Assembly (NCBI RefSeq): GCF_029953285.1
Contig: NZ_JASAOI010000023.1
Span: forward strand, 213,259 to 277,258
Source: Yinghuangia seranimata
Lineage (GTDB): Bacteria; Actinomycetota; Actinomycetes; Streptomycetales; Streptomycetaceae
Length of the DNA: 64,000 nucleotides
Reading direction: 5' to 3'
Within the stretch, counting starts at the first letter, position 1; every line of letters begins with the position of its first letter. Both the position numbers and the translations under genes were made by a program. The notes beneath the pieces are model-generated. The model saw only the letters and a list, made by a program, of their open reading frames with translations, ran no database searches and was not told where the DNA came from. Below, piece after piece: positions 42,906 to 52,565 of the stretch.

Positions 42906-43844
42906 ATGGACATACGCATAGCGCGCGACCCCGCCGCGACATGCGCCTCCTGCGGCGCGACGGCGGTGGGCCCGGACGGCTGGTGCTGGGACTGCGGCAC
43001 CGAACAACCGCGGTACCGGGCCCGGGTGGAACTGACAACGGGCGGGCCCGAACCGGGGCACACGGCAACCGCACAACCCACGGCCACAGGCAAAGGCGCC
43101 GCCGTGAGCGACCGCGGCTCGCGCCGCACCGTCAACGCCGACGCCGTCGCACTGGCAACGGTCGGCCCGTGGACGATCGGCGTGGTGTGCGACGGCGTGT
43201 CGCTCTCCGCCCGCCCCGAGCGCGCCGCCCAGGTCGCCGCCGACGTCGGCTGCCGAGCCCTCGCACAAGCGCTCGCCGACGGAACGATCCCCGAACTCGC
43301 CCTGCAGGAGGCCGTCGTACGCGCCGGCCACGCCGTCACGGCCCTCGCCTCCAGCCGTCAGGCGTCCCCACCCCCGCCCGACCCGACACCCGAATCCGAC
43401 CTCGGCATCGCCCCCGCCTGCACGTTCACCGCCGCCGTCGCGGGCCCGGACGGCGTGTGGTGCGGCTGGGTCGGCGACACCCGCGCGTACTGGCTGCCCG
43501 ACACCGGCATCGGCATGTGCCTCACCGAGGACGACACCGCGGCCGACGACGCCCTCACCGCCTGGCTGGGCGCCGACGCCCCACCCCCGACCGCCCACGT
43601 CCGCGGCTACCGCCCACCCCCCGCCCCCGACACGCCCCAGACCACCCCGACCCCGGGCAGGCTCCTGCTCTGCACCGACGGCCTGTGGCGCTACCTCCCC
43701 ACCCCCGACGCCCTCCGCGCCGCCGTCCTCCGAGCCCCCACAGGCTCCACACCCGCACTCACCGAAGCCCGCGCCCTCGTCGCCCACGCCCTGTCCGCCG
43801 GCGGCGCCGACAACGTCACGGCGCTGCTGGTCCTGACCGGCTGA
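42906..43844 (+). CDS. PP2C-type protein phosphatase with zinc-ribbon N-terminus
   Basis: 312 residues. An N-terminal pair of Cys knuckles (CASCG at 13-17 and CWDCG at 27-31) likely binds zinc. The PP2C core starts about residue 62; metal/phosphate ligands are Asp in GVVCDGVS, Asp in WVGDTRAYWL, Asp in LLCTDGLWRYL and Asp-Asn in GADNVTALL. It should dephosphorylate Ser/Thr in proteins. No active kinase gene is adjacent; the truncated kinase at 11 kb could not be its counterpart as an enzyme. ATG at 42906 lies 53 bp after ogt. Confidence 0.88.
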   Translation: MDIRIARDPAATCASCGATAVGPDGWCWDCGTEQPRYRARVELTTGGPEPGHTATAQPTATGKGAAVSDRGSRRTVNADAVALATVGPWTIGVVCDGVSLSARPERAAQVAADVGCRALAQALADGTIPELALQEAVVRAGHAVTALASSRQASPPPPDPTPESDLGIAPACTFTAAVAGPDGVWCGWVGDTRAYWLPDTGIGMCLTEDDTAADDALTAWLGADAPPPTAHVRGYRPPPAPDTPQTTPTPGRLLLCTDGLWRYLPTPDALRAAVLRAPTGSTPALTEARALVAHALSAGGADNVTALLVLTG

Positions 43845-43868
43845 CGCGGTGGCGTTCGCGGGCGTCGA

Positions 43869-44381
43869 TCAGAGCCAGCGGGCGAAGCCGGTGAGCAACT
43901 CGGACGTGGGGCTGAGGAGTTCCAGGATCGGTGCGTCGATGCCGAGTTCGGTCTCCAGGGCGGCCAGGTCGTCGGGGGCCCACACCTGGCGGTCGTCGAT
44001 GCGTCGGCCGTCGCGCCACAGGGAGAACCAGGTCACTCCGCGGACGGCGCTGCGGAACAGGCCGGCGACCTCGGTGCCGGCCGACACCCGTGCCAGGACG
44101 TCGGGTTCGGAGGCGTACAGGCTCACCTCTTCGAGCGCGTACGCCCAGTCGCCGCGGGATCCGGCGCGGAGGATCGTGATGACGGTGTCCTCGTCCTCGC
44201 CGGAGGACAGGTCGCCGCGCAGGTCTTCGGCGTCCATCGCGTCCAGGACGGCGGTGTGCTCCGGGGCGCAGGCCAGGCGGTCCAGGAGTTCCTCCGGGGA
44301 CAGGCCTCGTGCGAAGGTCGCGCAGAAGCCGTCCGGGAAGTGCGTGGGCTCGGCCAGCCACCGGAATCCGTCGCCGATCAT
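43869..44381 (-). CDS. DUF6461-like protein
   Basis: 170 residues. The beginning 'FRWLAEPTHFPDGFCATFARGLSPEELLDRLA' pattern (residues 5-36) is that of DUF6461 proteins, common in streptomycetes and relatives; the middle has LRAGSRGDWAYALEEVS. Function unknown; members are soluble and often near other short regulatory genes. A run of G (GGGGGGCG) about 5 nt before the ATG at 44381 serves as ribosome-binding site; the longer frame from 44474 lacks one. It converges with the PP2C gene (24 bp apart). Confidence 0.75.
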   Translation of the reverse strand: MIGDGFRWLAEPTHFPDGFCATFARGLSPEELLDRLACAPEHTAVLDAMDAEDLRGDLSSGEDEDTVITILRAGSRGDWAYALEEVSLYASEPDVLARVSAGTEVAGLFRSAVRGVTWFSLWRDGRRIDDRQVWAPDDLAALETELGIDAPILELLSPTSELLTGFARWL

Positions 44382-44480
44382 GTGCGCCCCCCGTGGTGTC
44401 GACGGGGCGCAGCGCGGGTGTGCCCCGCCCCGGTGTGTCGGTGCGGGCGGGAGCCTAACCACCCTGTCGGACACCGGTCG

Positions 44481-45413
44481 TCAGCGCACGCCGTGGTCGA
44501 CGCCGTCGAGGAAGTCGAGGTCGAGGCCGCGCAGCCGGACCGGGTCGGCGAGGATGTTGATCTCGGTGATGCGGCCGTCGGTGATCGTGAAGCCCATGAC
44601 CGCCATCGGCCGCCCGTCCGGCGCGGTGACCAGGCCGGCGGTGCCGTTGACGAGGGCGGGCTGGGCGTAGCCGGCGAAGCGGGCGAAGGTCACGGCCTGG
44701 GCGGCGACGTCGTCGGCGCCGTGGAGTTCCCGGGTGGCGCCGCCGACGACCGGGACCGTGCCGTAGTCGGCGCGTAGCACCACGCCCGGGTGTAGGACGG
44801 CCAGCAGTCCCGCGAAGTCGCCCGCGCGGGTCGCGGCCAGGAACGCGTCGACGACCGGCCGCTGCGCGGCGGCGTCGGGTTCGGCGGCGGCCGCGGTGCC
44901 CTGTACGCGCCGTCGTGCGGACGCGGCGAGCCGCCTGGCCTCGGCCGGGCTGCGGTCGACGACGGCCGCGACCTCGTCGAGCGGCATGGCGAACATGTCG
45001 TGCAGGACGAACGCCAGCCGCTCCGCGGGCGCCAGCGAGTCGAGCACCACCAGCAGCGCGAGCCCGACCGAGTCGGCGAGCAGCGCCTCGTGCTCGGGCT
45101 CGACGCCGTCGGCCGGGTCCACGACCGGGTCGGGCAGCCGCGTCCCGCAGACGGCCGCGTGGGCGGTGCGGGCGCGCAGCCGGTCCAGGCACACCCGGGC
45201 CACGACCGTGGTCAGCCACGCCACGAGGTTGTCGACCTCGTCGGCGCGGGTGTCGTGCAGCCGGAACCACGCGTCCTGGACGGCCTCGTCGGCCTGCGTC
45301 AGCGAGCCCAGCATGCGGTACGCCACGGCGCGCAGGTGCGGGCGGCTGTCCTCGAAGCGGGCGGCGAGGAAGTCGAAGTCCTCCATCGCGGCCTGCGGTT
45401 GCCTGGCGTCCAT
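44481..45413 (-). CDS. ECF41-type sigma factor with SnoaL-like domain
   Basis: 310 residues. Region 2 is LRAVAYRMLGSLTQADEAVQDAW (about 28-50), region 4 includes LAPAERLAFVLHDMFAMPLDEVAAVVDRSPAEARRLAASARRR pattern. The C-terminal SnoaL-like domain carries 'DGRPMAVMGFTITDGRITEINILADPVRL', matching the ECF41 arrangement where this extension both activates and restrains the sigma. No carboxymuconolactone-decarboxylase partner gene is adjacent, which is unusual for ECF41. AGGAGAG is 4-5 nt before the ATG. Confidence 0.9.
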   Translation of the reverse strand: MDARQPQAAMEDFDFLAARFEDSRPHLRAVAYRMLGSLTQADEAVQDAWFRLHDTRADEVDNLVAWLTTVVARVCLDRLRARTAHAAVCGTRLPDPVVDPADGVEPEHEALLADSVGLALLVVLDSLAPAERLAFVLHDMFAMPLDEVAAVVDRSPAEARRLAASARRRVQGTAAAAEPDAAAQRPVVDAFLAATRAGDFAGLLAVLHPGVVLRADYGTVPVVGGATRELHGADDVAAQAVTFARFAGYAQPALVNGTAGLVTAPDGRPMAVMGFTITDGRITEINILADPVRLRGLDLDFLDGVDHGVR

Positions 45414-45707
45414 GCTCTCTCCTGCGGTCCGGCGCGCCCCGGCGGGCCGGTCGCGGCGGCACGGTGCGGCGCACGCGGTCGGGGCGGGGGCGGCCGCCGC
45501 AGACGACGCTGCGGCGGTGGTTGCGGTCGTTGTGGTGACAGAGCAGTGACGGTTTCCGGGCCGCCGATGTGACACCGGCCGGTCCGACGCCGCCGCCGAT
45601 GCTGCCGCGCTGAGCCGCGTAGGCGGAGGCCACAGGGGTCGCGCCCGGCATGCGCGCCGCCGAACCGTGCGCGCCGCTGAAGGGTTTCTCCCGCCGTGCG
45701 TTCCGCG

Positions 45708-45735
45708 AAGGTGTCACCCCGTTGCGCGCACCGCG
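45708..45735. repeat. 28-bp direct repeat, copy 1
   Basis: Begins AAGGTGTCACCCCG and ends CACCGCG; 26 of 28 bases match copy 2 at 45795-45822. The spacing of 87 bp places the 26-bp palindrome exactly between the copies. Confidence 0.7.
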
Positions 45736-45753
45736 CCGGGCCGCCGCCACCGC

Positions 45754-45779
45754 GCGAACCCCGCGTACGCGGGGTTCGC
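45754..45779. terminator. Perfect 26-bp palindrome
   Basis: Arms GCGAACCCCGCGT and ACGCGGGGTTCGC are exact complements with no unpaired centre. It lies 22 bp past the stop of the acetyltransferase gene, so it may end its transcript; without a loop or T-run it could equally be a protein-binding or extruding site. Confidence 0.55.
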
Positions 45780-45794
45780 CCCGTGCGCACCGCC

Positions 45795-45822
45795 AAGGTG
45801 TCACCCCGCTGCGCGCCCCGCG
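45795..45822. repeat. 28-bp direct repeat, copy 2
   Basis: Second copy of the repeat at 45708. It overlaps the last codons and stop (45801-45803) of the acetyltransferase gene, so copy 1 is probably derived from the gene end by local duplication. Confidence 0.7.
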
Positions 45823-46454
45823 TCCGTTTGCCGCGCCGCGATCTCCGCGATCCGTTCCTCCAGCCGCGCCCGGCACCGCGGCCACTCCTCGGCCGTCACC
45901 GAGAACATCGCGGAGTCCCGCAGCAGCCCGTCCTCGCCGGGCGCCCAGGACCGTCCCCAGTTCCGCAGCACGCCCTCGAACCGCGCCCCCACGGCCTCGA
46001 TCGCCGCCCGCGACCGTGCGTTGCGCGCGTCGGTCTTCAGGTCCACGCGTGCCACGTTCCACGCCTCGAACGCGTGCCGGAACAGCAGGTACTTCGCCTC
46101 CGCGTTCACGCCCGTGCCCTGCGCCGCCGCGCCGAGCCACGTGGATCCGATCTCCACCGCGCACAGGCCCTCGCCGTCGGGCCACGGCCGCGGTTCCCAG
46201 TACGCGGTGGCGCCGACCGCCCGCCCGGACGCGAGGTCCACCTGCGCGTACGGCGCGGCCTGCCCCGCGGCGGCCCGCGCGAGCCGGTCGGCGATGTAGT
46301 CCGGGACGTCGTCGGCGGTCGGCACCTGGGTGAACCCGTACGTGGCCCGGTCGACGTCCGCCGCCCGGGCCAGGTCCGCCGCGTGGCGGAGCTCCAGCGG
46401 CTCCAGGCGCACCAGCGCGCCCTCCAGGACCGGTACGTCCCTCGCGAAGCCCAT
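45801..46454 (-). CDS. RimJ/RimL-type GNAT acetyltransferase
   Basis: 217 residues. '[21 protein letters not shown]' (about 12-32) opens the fold; the acetyl-CoA loop is [20 protein letters not shown] (about 109-128) and '[26 protein letters not shown]' follows. The acceptor is unknown, possibly a protein N-terminus or an antibiotic. GGGAG lies about 6 nt before the ATG at 46454. Its 3' end is part of a 28-bp repeat. It stands alone, divergent from the M24 peptidase gene (240-bp gap). Confidence 0.88.
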   Translation of the reverse strand: MGFARDVPVLEGALVRLEPLELRHAADLARAADVDRATYGFTQVPTADDVPDYIADRLARAAAGQAAPYAQVDLASGRAVGATAYWEPRPWPDGEGLCAVEIGSTWLGAAAQGTGVNAEAKYLLFRHAFEAWNVARVDLKTDARNARSRAAIEAVGARFEGVLRNWGRSWAPGEDGLLRDSAMFSVTAEEWPRCRARLEERIAEIAARQTDAGRAAG

Positions 46455-46682
46455 CCACCACTCCCAGTTCCCGTGCGGACCGCGTGCCGTGGGGACGTGT
46501 GCGGCGCGCGGGCCGGCGTCCCCGGTCCCGCAGCGTTCCAGAGACGCCGCCTGCGTGTCGCCCGGATTTCCCTCCGAGGCCGCGGCGCGAGGAGGGGGGC
46601 GAACCGGCACCGCCGCGGCGCCGGGGGCGACGCGTCCGCCGCGTACCGCCCTGCGGACAGGCCGTCCCGCCCTCCGTGACCC

Positions 46683-46688
46683 TAGATT
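46683..46688 (+). promoter_or_regulatory. -10 box of leaderless M24 peptidase gene
   Basis: TAGATT, 6 nt before the GTG at 46695, with no ribosome-binding site. Confidence 0.65.
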
Positions 46689-46694
46689 TGACCT

Positions 46695-47819
46695 GTGACC
46701 AACAGCGACCTGTACCCGACCGACCGCCTGGCCGCCGCCGCGAAGGCCGCCGCCGAGGCCGGACTCGACGCCCTGCTGATCTCGCCCGGCGCGGACCTGC
46801 GCTACCTCACCGGCTACGAGGCGCTGCCGCTGGAGCGCCTCACCTGCCTGGTCGTGCCCGCCGCCGGCGGCGGCGACCCGTTCCTCGTCGTCCCGACCCT
46901 CGAGAAGCCCGCCGCGGAGGCGTCCCCCGCGTCGCGGCTCGGCATCGACATCACCGGCTGGGGCGAGACCGAGGACCCGTACGCGCTGATCGCCCGCCGC
47001 CTGCCGAAGACCCTCGGCCGGTTCGGCGTCGACAACCACATGTGGGCGGAGAAGCTCCTCGCGTTCGGCCGCGCGATCCCGGGGGCGGAGGCGGCGCTGG
47101 CCGGCGGCGTCCTCGGCGCGATGCGCATGATCAAGTCGCCGGCCGAGGTCGAGGCGCTGCGCACCGCGGGTGCCGCGATCGACCGCGTGCACGCGCAGGT
47201 CCCGCAGTGGCTGCGCGCCGGCCGTACGGAGCGGGAGGTGGGGCGCGACATCGCCGACGCGATCATCGCCGAGGGGCACGTGCGGGTCGACTTCGTGATC
47301 GTGGCGTCCGGCCCGAACGGCGCGAGCCCGCACCACGAGGTGTCCGACCGGGTGATCGAGCGCGGCGACGCGGTGGTCGTCGACATCGGCGGCACCACGC
47401 ACGACGGCTACTGCTCGGACGAGACCCGGACGTACGCGGTCGGCGAGGCCCCGGCGGACTTCCTCGCCTACTACGCCGTCCTCGAACGCGCCCAGCAGGC
47501 GCAGCGCGACGCTGTCCGCCCCGGCATCACCTCGGAGCAGCTCGACGCGGTGGGCCGGGACATCATCGCGGACGCCGGCTACGGCGAGTACTTCGTGCAC
47601 CGCACCGGGCACGGCATCGGCCTGGAGACGCACGAGGAGCCGTACATCGTCTCCGGCTCGACGCTGGCGCTGGAGCCGGGCATGGCGTTCTCGATCGAGC
47701 CGGGCATCTACCTGCCGGGCCGGCACGGCGCGCGGATCGAGGACATCGTGGTGTGCGGGGCGGACGCGGGCGAGCCGGTCAACAAGCGGCCGCACGAGCT
47801 CGTCGTCGTCGACGCCTGA
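46695..47819 (+). CDS. M24-family Xaa-Pro peptidase
   Basis: 374 residues, with a creatinase-like N-terminal domain (to about 135; [15 protein letters not shown] is typical) and the pita-bread catalytic domain. The five metal ligands are visible: Asp in VVDIGGT, Asp in YCSDETRTY, His in [13 protein letters not shown], Glu in FSIEPGIY and Glu in ARIEDIVV. It should remove an N-terminal residue before proline using two Mn or Co ions, or act as a related dipeptidase. Cytoplasmic. GTG start with a -10 box 6 nt upstream, so leaderless. Confidence 0.93.
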   Translation: MTNSDLYPTDRLAAAAKAAAEAGLDALLISPGADLRYLTGYEALPLERLTCLVVPAAGGGDPFLVVPTLEKPAAEASPASRLGIDITGWGETEDPYALIARRLPKTLGRFGVDNHMWAEKLLAFGRAIPGAEAALAGGVLGAMRMIKSPAEVEALRTAGAAIDRVHAQVPQWLRAGRTEREVGRDIADAIIAEGHVRVDFVIVASGPNGASPHHEVSDRVIERGDAVVVDIGGTTHDGYCSDETRTYAVGEAPADFLAYYAVLERAQQAQRDAVRPGITSEQLDAVGRDIIADAGYGEYFVHRTGHGIGLETHEEPYIVSGSTLALEPGMAFSIEPGIYLPGRHGARIEDIVVCGADAGEPVNKRPHELVVVDA

Positions 47820-47966
47820 CCCGCCGCCACCGCACCGCAACGCGACAACAACGCACCACAGCGGCACGACGGACACGCGCCGGGCGGCGACCCCGCCCGG
47901 CGCGGACCGCCGTCCCGCGTCACACCGCCGGACCCCCACCAGGGGCGCCACGGAGAGGACACCGCC

Positions 47967-49118
47967 ATGCCCGTCGAGCGCAGCCTGCCCACCGAGGAGG
48001 CCGAGGCGCTGCTCGCCCTGACCCGCGACCTGGTCGCGGCGAAGGTCGCGCCGCGCGCCGCCGCCGACGAGGACGCCGGGCGGTTCCCCCGCGACCTGTT
48101 CCGCACCCTGGGCGCGGCCGGGCTGCTGTCCCTGCCCTACCCGGAGGCGTACGAGGGCGGCGGGCAGCCGTACGAGGTCTACCTGCAGGTCCTCGAGGAG
48201 CTCGCCGCGGCCTGGCTCGCCGTCGGGATCGGCGTCAGCGTCCACACGCTGTCCTGCTTCCCGCTGGCGGAGTTCGGCACGGACGAGCAGCGCGCCGCGC
48301 ACCTGCCGGCCATGCTGTCGGGCGAACAGCTCGGCGCGTACTGCCTGTCCGAGCCGCAGTCCGGCTCGGACGCGGCGGCGCTGGCGACCCGCGCGGTCCT
48401 GGAGCCGGACGGCGGCGCGTACCGCGTGTCCGGCACGAAGGCGTGGACGACGCACGGCGGCGTCGCCGACTTCTACACCGTCATGGTCCGCACCGGGGAG
48501 TCCGGTCCGCGCGGCATCAGCACGCTGCTGGTGCCGGCCGACACGCCCGGCCTGTCGTTCGCCGCGCCGGAACGCAAGATGGGGATGCGGTCCTCGCCGA
48601 CCGCCCAGGTGCTCCTGGACGACGCGCGCGTGCCGGCCGCGAACCGGATCAGCGCCGAGGGCGCCGGGTTCCGGATCGCGCTGTCCGCGCTGGACTCCGG
48701 ACGCCTCGGCATCGCCGCCTGCGCGGTCGGCCTCGCCCAGGCCGCGCTCGACGCCGCCGTCGCGTACGCCCTTGAACGCCGCCAGTTCGGCGCCCCCATC
48801 GCGGACCTCCAGGGCGTCCAGTTCATGCTCGCCGACATGGCCACCGCGGTCGCCGCCGGCCGCGCCCTCTACCTGACCGCCGCCCGCCTGCGCGACGCCG
48901 GACGCCCGTTCACCGCGGAGGCCGCGATGGCGAAGCTGTTCTGCACCGACGCCGCGATGAAGGTGACGACGGACGCCGTACAGGTGTTCGGCGGCTACGG
49001 CTACACGGCGGACTTCCCCGTCGAGCGCTACATGCGCGAGGCGAAGGTCCTGCAGATCGTCGAGGGTACCAACCAGATCCAACGCATGGTGATCGGCCGA
49101 CACCTGGTACGCGGCTGA
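47967..49118 (+). CDS. Acyl-CoA dehydrogenase
   Basis: 383 residues, full length. FAD/substrate motifs [16 protein letters not shown] (about 131-146) and '[19 protein letters not shown]' are followed by the C-terminal helix bundle with '[20 protein letters not shown]' and the catalytic Glu in VEGTNQIQR. It oxidises an acyl-CoA to the enoyl-CoA with FAD; branched- or short-chain substrates are likely from the sequence type but not certain. GAGAGGAC precedes the ATG. It lies 147 bp after the peptidase gene, perhaps with its own promoter. Confidence 0.95.
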   Translation: MPVERSLPTEEAEALLALTRDLVAAKVAPRAAADEDAGRFPRDLFRTLGAAGLLSLPYPEAYEGGGQPYEVYLQVLEELAAAWLAVGIGVSVHTLSCFPLAEFGTDEQRAAHLPAMLSGEQLGAYCLSEPQSGSDAAALATRAVLEPDGGAYRVSGTKAWTTHGGVADFYTVMVRTGESGPRGISTLLVPADTPGLSFAAPERKMGMRSSPTAQVLLDDARVPAANRISAEGAGFRIALSALDSGRLGIAACAVGLAQAALDAAVAYALERRQFGAPIADLQGVQFMLADMATAVAAGRALYLTAARLRDAGRPFTAEAAMAKLFCTDAAMKVTTDAVQVFGGYGYTADFPVERYMREAKVLQIVEGTNQIQRMVIGRHLVRG

Positions 49119-49150
49119 ACGCCGGCCGGGGACTCGGCATGATGGCCGTC

Positions 49151-49705
49151 ATGAACGAGCACGACCCCGTACCGTCCCCGCCGCCTGTCGACGGCTCCGC
49201 CGGCTCCGCCGACCCCGCCGGTACTGCCTCCGCGCGGCCTCTGGTTCGCCCCGCGCGTCTCGAGGACCTGCCGGCGGTCGCGGTGCTTGCCGCCGAGCAC
49301 GCGGCGTACGAGAAGGCCGCCCCGCCCGCGCGCGGCCTGGCCGAGCGGCTCGGCGCCGTGCTGTTTCCGCCGGGCGGGGCCGCGCCGCGCGCGTACTGCG
49401 TGGTCGCCGAGCTGCCCGGTGGCGAGCTCGTCGGCTACGCCACCTGCTCGCCCGAGTTCTCCACGTGGGACGCGTCCGAGTACCTGCACATGGATTGCCT
49501 GTTCCTCCGCGACGGGCACCGCGGGCTGCGGCTCGGGCCGATGCTGGTGGAGGCCGTCGTCGACCGGGCCCGGGCGCTCGGGATGGCGCACGTGCAGTGG
49601 CAGACGCCGGTGTGGAACGACGGCGCGATCCGGTTCTACGACCGCCTCGGCGCCACCGCGAAGGAGAAGCTCCGCTACACGCTGCCGGTCGGCGACCAGG
49701 CCTGA
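49151..49705 (+). CDS. GNAT acetyltransferase
   Basis: 184 residues. A Pro/Ala/Ser-rich start, then the GNAT domain from about residue 30 (PLVRPARLEDLPAVAVLAAEH). Motif A is 'LHMDCLFLRDGHRGLRLGPMLVEAVV' region (about 113-138), followed by HVQWQTPVWNDGAIRFYDRLGA. This pattern is close to diamine/spermidine-type acetyltransferases, but the acceptor is uncertain. ATG at 49151 is chosen: CATGAT 8 nt upstream fits a leaderless transcript. Earlier ATGs (49139, 49142) are inside that box. Confidence 0.85.
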   Translation: MNEHDPVPSPPPVDGSAGSADPAGTASARPLVRPARLEDLPAVAVLAAEHAAYEKAAPPARGLAERLGAVLFPPGGAAPRAYCVVAELPGGELVGYATCSPEFSTWDASEYLHMDCLFLRDGHRGLRLGPMLVEAVVDRARALGMAHVQWQTPVWNDGAIRFYDRLGATAKEKLRYTLPVGDQA

Positions 49706-49771
49706 CCTGACGGCCCGCCCGGTGGAGCGCGGGCCGGGGCGGTGTCGCGGCGGGTCCCCGAACGGCCGGTG

Positions 49772-49804
49772 GCCGCCGCCGCGGACATCCCCCGCGGCGG
49801 CGGC
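49772..49804. terminator. 13-bp hairpin between convergent genes
   Basis: Arms 49772-49784 and 49792-49804 (GCCGCCGCCGCGG and complement) with a 7-nt loop, in the gap between the GNAT gene and the opposing MMPL gene; probably bidirectional. Confidence 0.75.
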
Positions 49805-49903
49805 AGGCCGGACCCGGATCCGGGGGTCCGCATCCCCTCGTTCCCGGTTCCCGAGGACCCCCCAGGACCCCCGTTGGCCGCCCGGTCCCCGGCGGCACAT
49901 CCG

Positions 49904-52291
49904 CTAGGACGACGAGCCCGCGGTGGAAGGTTCCCGGCGCACGCCGCCAACCGGCGCGTGCTCCACGCGGGTTGCCCCGGCCGGATGCGTCGTCGCGGCG
50001 GCGGGTTCCTCGGAGATGCCCCAGCGGGCGTGCCAGTCCCGCATCCGCCGCGGCGCCCACCACGCGGCGCGGCCCAGCAGCGTCATGGCGGCGGGGACGG
50101 CGAGCATGCGCACCACGGTGGCGTCCAGCACGATCGCGAGCGCCAGCCCGAGCCCGATCTGCCGCACCGGGGAGAACCCGCCGGTGGTGAACGCCGCGAA
50201 CACCACGACCAGCAGCAGCGCGGCACCCGTGACCACGCGCCCGGTGCGGCGCAGCCCGGTCGCGACGGCCTCGTGCGCGTCGCCGTCGTGCAGCCACGCC
50301 TCGCGGATGCGGGAGAGCAGGAACACCTCGTAGTCCATGGACAGGCCGAACGCGATCGCCGCGACCAGCACGGGCGCGGTCGCGTCGACGGCGCCGAGCC
50401 CCTCGAACACGTGGCCGTCCTGGAACGTCCACACCACCACCCCGAGCGACGCCGCCACCGCGAGCGTGTTCGACAGCACGGCCTTGAGCGGCACCAGCAC
50501 TGAGCCGGTGAACGCGAACAGCAGGAGCAGCGTGGCGACGACGATGACGCCCGCGGCGTACGGGAGGCGCTGCCACAGCATCGCGTGGTAGTCGACCAGG
50601 CGCGCGGCGGGGCCGGTGACCTGGACGTCGAGCCCGGCCGCGCGCAGGTCCGACCGGTCGGCCAGGTCGCGGACGCCGCGCACGACGCGCTGGGCGGCGG
50701 AGCCGTCGGACGCGGCGCCGGCCGGCAGGTCGACACGCAGGCCGAACACGACGGTGTCGGCGGACGCCTGGCGGCGCGTCACCTGCGCGACCCGGTCCAG
50801 TCCCGCGACGGCCGCGCCGAGCCGGTCGAGCGCGGCGGCGTCGAGGGCGCGGCCGGGCGCGGTGCGGGCGAGCACGGTGACGGGGTCGGCGACGTACTGG
50901 GCGCCGAAGTCGTCCCGGACCGTCTCGAAGACCTGCCGGGACGGCGAGGACGCGGGCAGCGAACGGGCGTCCCCGCCGGATAGCCGCAGCCCGGCGGCGG
51001 GCGCGGCGAGGACCGTCAGGCCGACGGCGACGAGCAGCAGCACCGGCAGCGGCCTGCGGCCCACCAGGCGTGCGACGGCGGCGAACACCCGTCCCTCGCG
51101 CGCCGTTCCGTCGCGGTGGGCGCCGCGCGGCAGGGGGATCCGGTGGCCGAACAGGCGCAGCAGCGCCGGCAGCAGGGTGAGCGCGGCGACCATGTCGATC
51201 GCGACGACCGCGGCGCCGGCCATGCCGATGCCGCGCAGGAACGGGTCGGGGAACACCAGCAGTCCGGCCAGACCCGCGGAGACCGTCAGGCCGGAGACCA
51301 GCACGGTGCGCCCGGCGGTCGCGGTGGTGCGGCGCACGGCCTCGGACACCGGGTCGGCGCCGGCGGTCCCGGCGGCGGCCTGCGCGGCGCGTTCCTCCCG
51401 GAACCGGGTCACGATGAGCAGCGCGTAGTCGACGGCCAGGCCCAGGCCCAGCATCGTGGTGACCTGCACGGCGTAGACGGACACCTCGGTGACCAGGCTG
51501 AAGCCGTACAGGACGAGGAACGTCGAGGCGATCCCGACCAGGGCGATCAGCAGCGGCAGCCCGGCGGCGAGCAGGCCGCCGAAGACGACGACCAGCAGGA
51601 GCAGCACGACCGGGAGCGAGAACATCTCGGCGCGGTTGAGGTCCTCCTGCGCCTGGTCGCGCATCTCCTCGTCCATGAGCGGGCCGCCGCCCACGCGCAC
51701 GGTGGGCGCGTGCACGGTGTCGTGGACGATCGCCGCCGCCTGTCGGGCGGTCTCCTCGACGGGCGGCGCGCCCTTCGCGGCGACGGCCTTCTCCTCGGCC
51801 AGGTCCACGCGCACGAGCACGGCGTTCCCGTCCCGCGCGGGCGGTACGAGGCCGGGGGGTGTGTACGGGTCCCACACGGCGGCGACGCCCGGCAGTGCCC
51901 GGATGCGGGCCGCGGCGGCGGTGACCTCGGCGGCCAACCGCGGGTCGGCGGCGGGGCGACCGGCGATCACCGCCGTGACCGAGCTGCCGCCGGCCCCCGA
52001 CGCGGCGTCCAGGTCGGCCAGCCGCGCCGCGGCCCGGTCCGACTCACTCCCGGGCGCGACCCCGACCGACCCGTTCAGCCTGCCGAACACCGCACTCCCG
52101 AGCGCGAACCCCCCGACCGCGACCACCACCCACACGACCAGCACCACCCACGAACGCCCCCGCCCCACGACCGACTTGGGAGCGCGAGGCCGCTCCGGCC
52201 CTCTGGGCCCCCGCCCCCGCCTCCGGCACCGCCACCGCGGCGGAAGCTCACAAGGCCCGTCGGACAACGGCGGCTGAAGGATGACAGGCAT
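49904..52291 (-). CDS. MMPL/RND-family membrane transporter
   Basis: 795 residues. An Arg/Pro-rich N-terminus, a first membrane helix (SWVVLVVWVVVAVGGFALG, about 47-65), an outside domain of about 140 residues, five helices with MFSLPVVLLLLVVVFGG and 'TMLGLGLAVDYALLIVTRF' (the Asp-Tyr proton-relay helix), then the second half with 'AIAFGLSMDYEVFLLSRIREAW'. This is the full MMPL duplication, as in actinobacterial lipid or siderophore exporters. The first 40 residues seem dispensable and no ribosome-binding site precedes the ATG at 52291, so the true start may be internal. Substrate unknown. Confidence 0.88.
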   Translation of the reverse strand: MPVILQPPLSDGPCELPPRWRCRRRGRGPRGPERPRAPKSVVGRGRSWVVLVVWVVVAVGGFALGSAVFGRLNGSVGVAPGSESDRAAARLADLDAASGAGGSSVTAVIAGRPAADPRLAAEVTAAAARIRALPGVAAVWDPYTPPGLVPPARDGNAVLVRVDLAEEKAVAAKGAPPVEETARQAAAIVHDTVHAPTVRVGGGPLMDEEMRDQAQEDLNRAEMFSLPVVLLLLVVVFGGLLAAGLPLLIALVGIASTFLVLYGFSLVTEVSVYAVQVTTMLGLGLAVDYALLIVTRFREERAAQAAAGTAGADPVSEAVRRTTATAGRTVLVSGLTVSAGLAGLLVFPDPFLRGIGMAGAAVVAIDMVAALTLLPALLRLFGHRIPLPRGAHRDGTAREGRVFAAVARLVGRRPLPVLLLVAVGLTVLAAPAAGLRLSGGDARSLPASSPSRQVFETVRDDFGAQYVADPVTVLARTAPGRALDAAALDRLGAAVAGLDRVAQVTRRQASADTVVFGLRVDLPAGAASDGSAAQRVVRGVRDLADRSDLRAAGLDVQVTGPAARLVDYHAMLWQRLPYAAGVIVVATLLLLFAFTGSVLVPLKAVLSNTLAVAASLGVVVWTFQDGHVFEGLGAVDATAPVLVAAIAFGLSMDYEVFLLSRIREAWLHDGDAHEAVATGLRRTGRVVTGAALLLVVVFAAFTTGGFSPVRQIGLGLALAIVLDATVVRMLAVPAAMTLLGRAAWWAPRRMRDWHARWGISEEPAAATTHPAGATRVEHAPVGGVRREPSTAGSSS

Positions 52292-52508
52292 GGGAGAACC
52301 CCCGAGGGCGACGTCTGATGGCTACGAATCCCGCGCCGCCGGGGCCTGAAGGACGACCGGCCCGACTGGCCGCGGCACGTGCCACCATGCTGCGCGCGGA
52401 GGCCGGTCCCACGGATCGCCGGTGGGGGCGGTCTTCCCAGCTCACCGACACGGGGGAGCCGACGCGCAGCAGTCGCCCGTATGGGGGAGCGGGCAACACC
52501 CTCATACG

Positions 52509-52547
52509 CCTGCGGCCCACCGGGAGATGATCCCGATGGGCCGCAGG
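52509..52547. terminator. 16-bp compound hairpin after the nuclease genes
   Basis: CCTGCGGCCCA (52509-52519) pairs with 52537-52547, and CGGGA (52521-52525) with TCCCG (52531-52535) inside it, one mismatch between. It is 19 bp past the stop of the tail gene and is one of the strongest terminators in the window. Confidence 0.8.
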
Positions 52548-52565
52548 GTGGTTCGTGCCGCGCCG

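Larger units (their letters stand above)
45414..45800. other. Repeat-rich intergenic region
   Basis: 387 bp between the sigma gene and the acetyltransferase gene, both on the minus strand. It contains a perfect 26-bp palindrome (45754-45779) flanked by two 28-bp direct repeats, described separately. No supported ORF. Confidence 0.6.
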
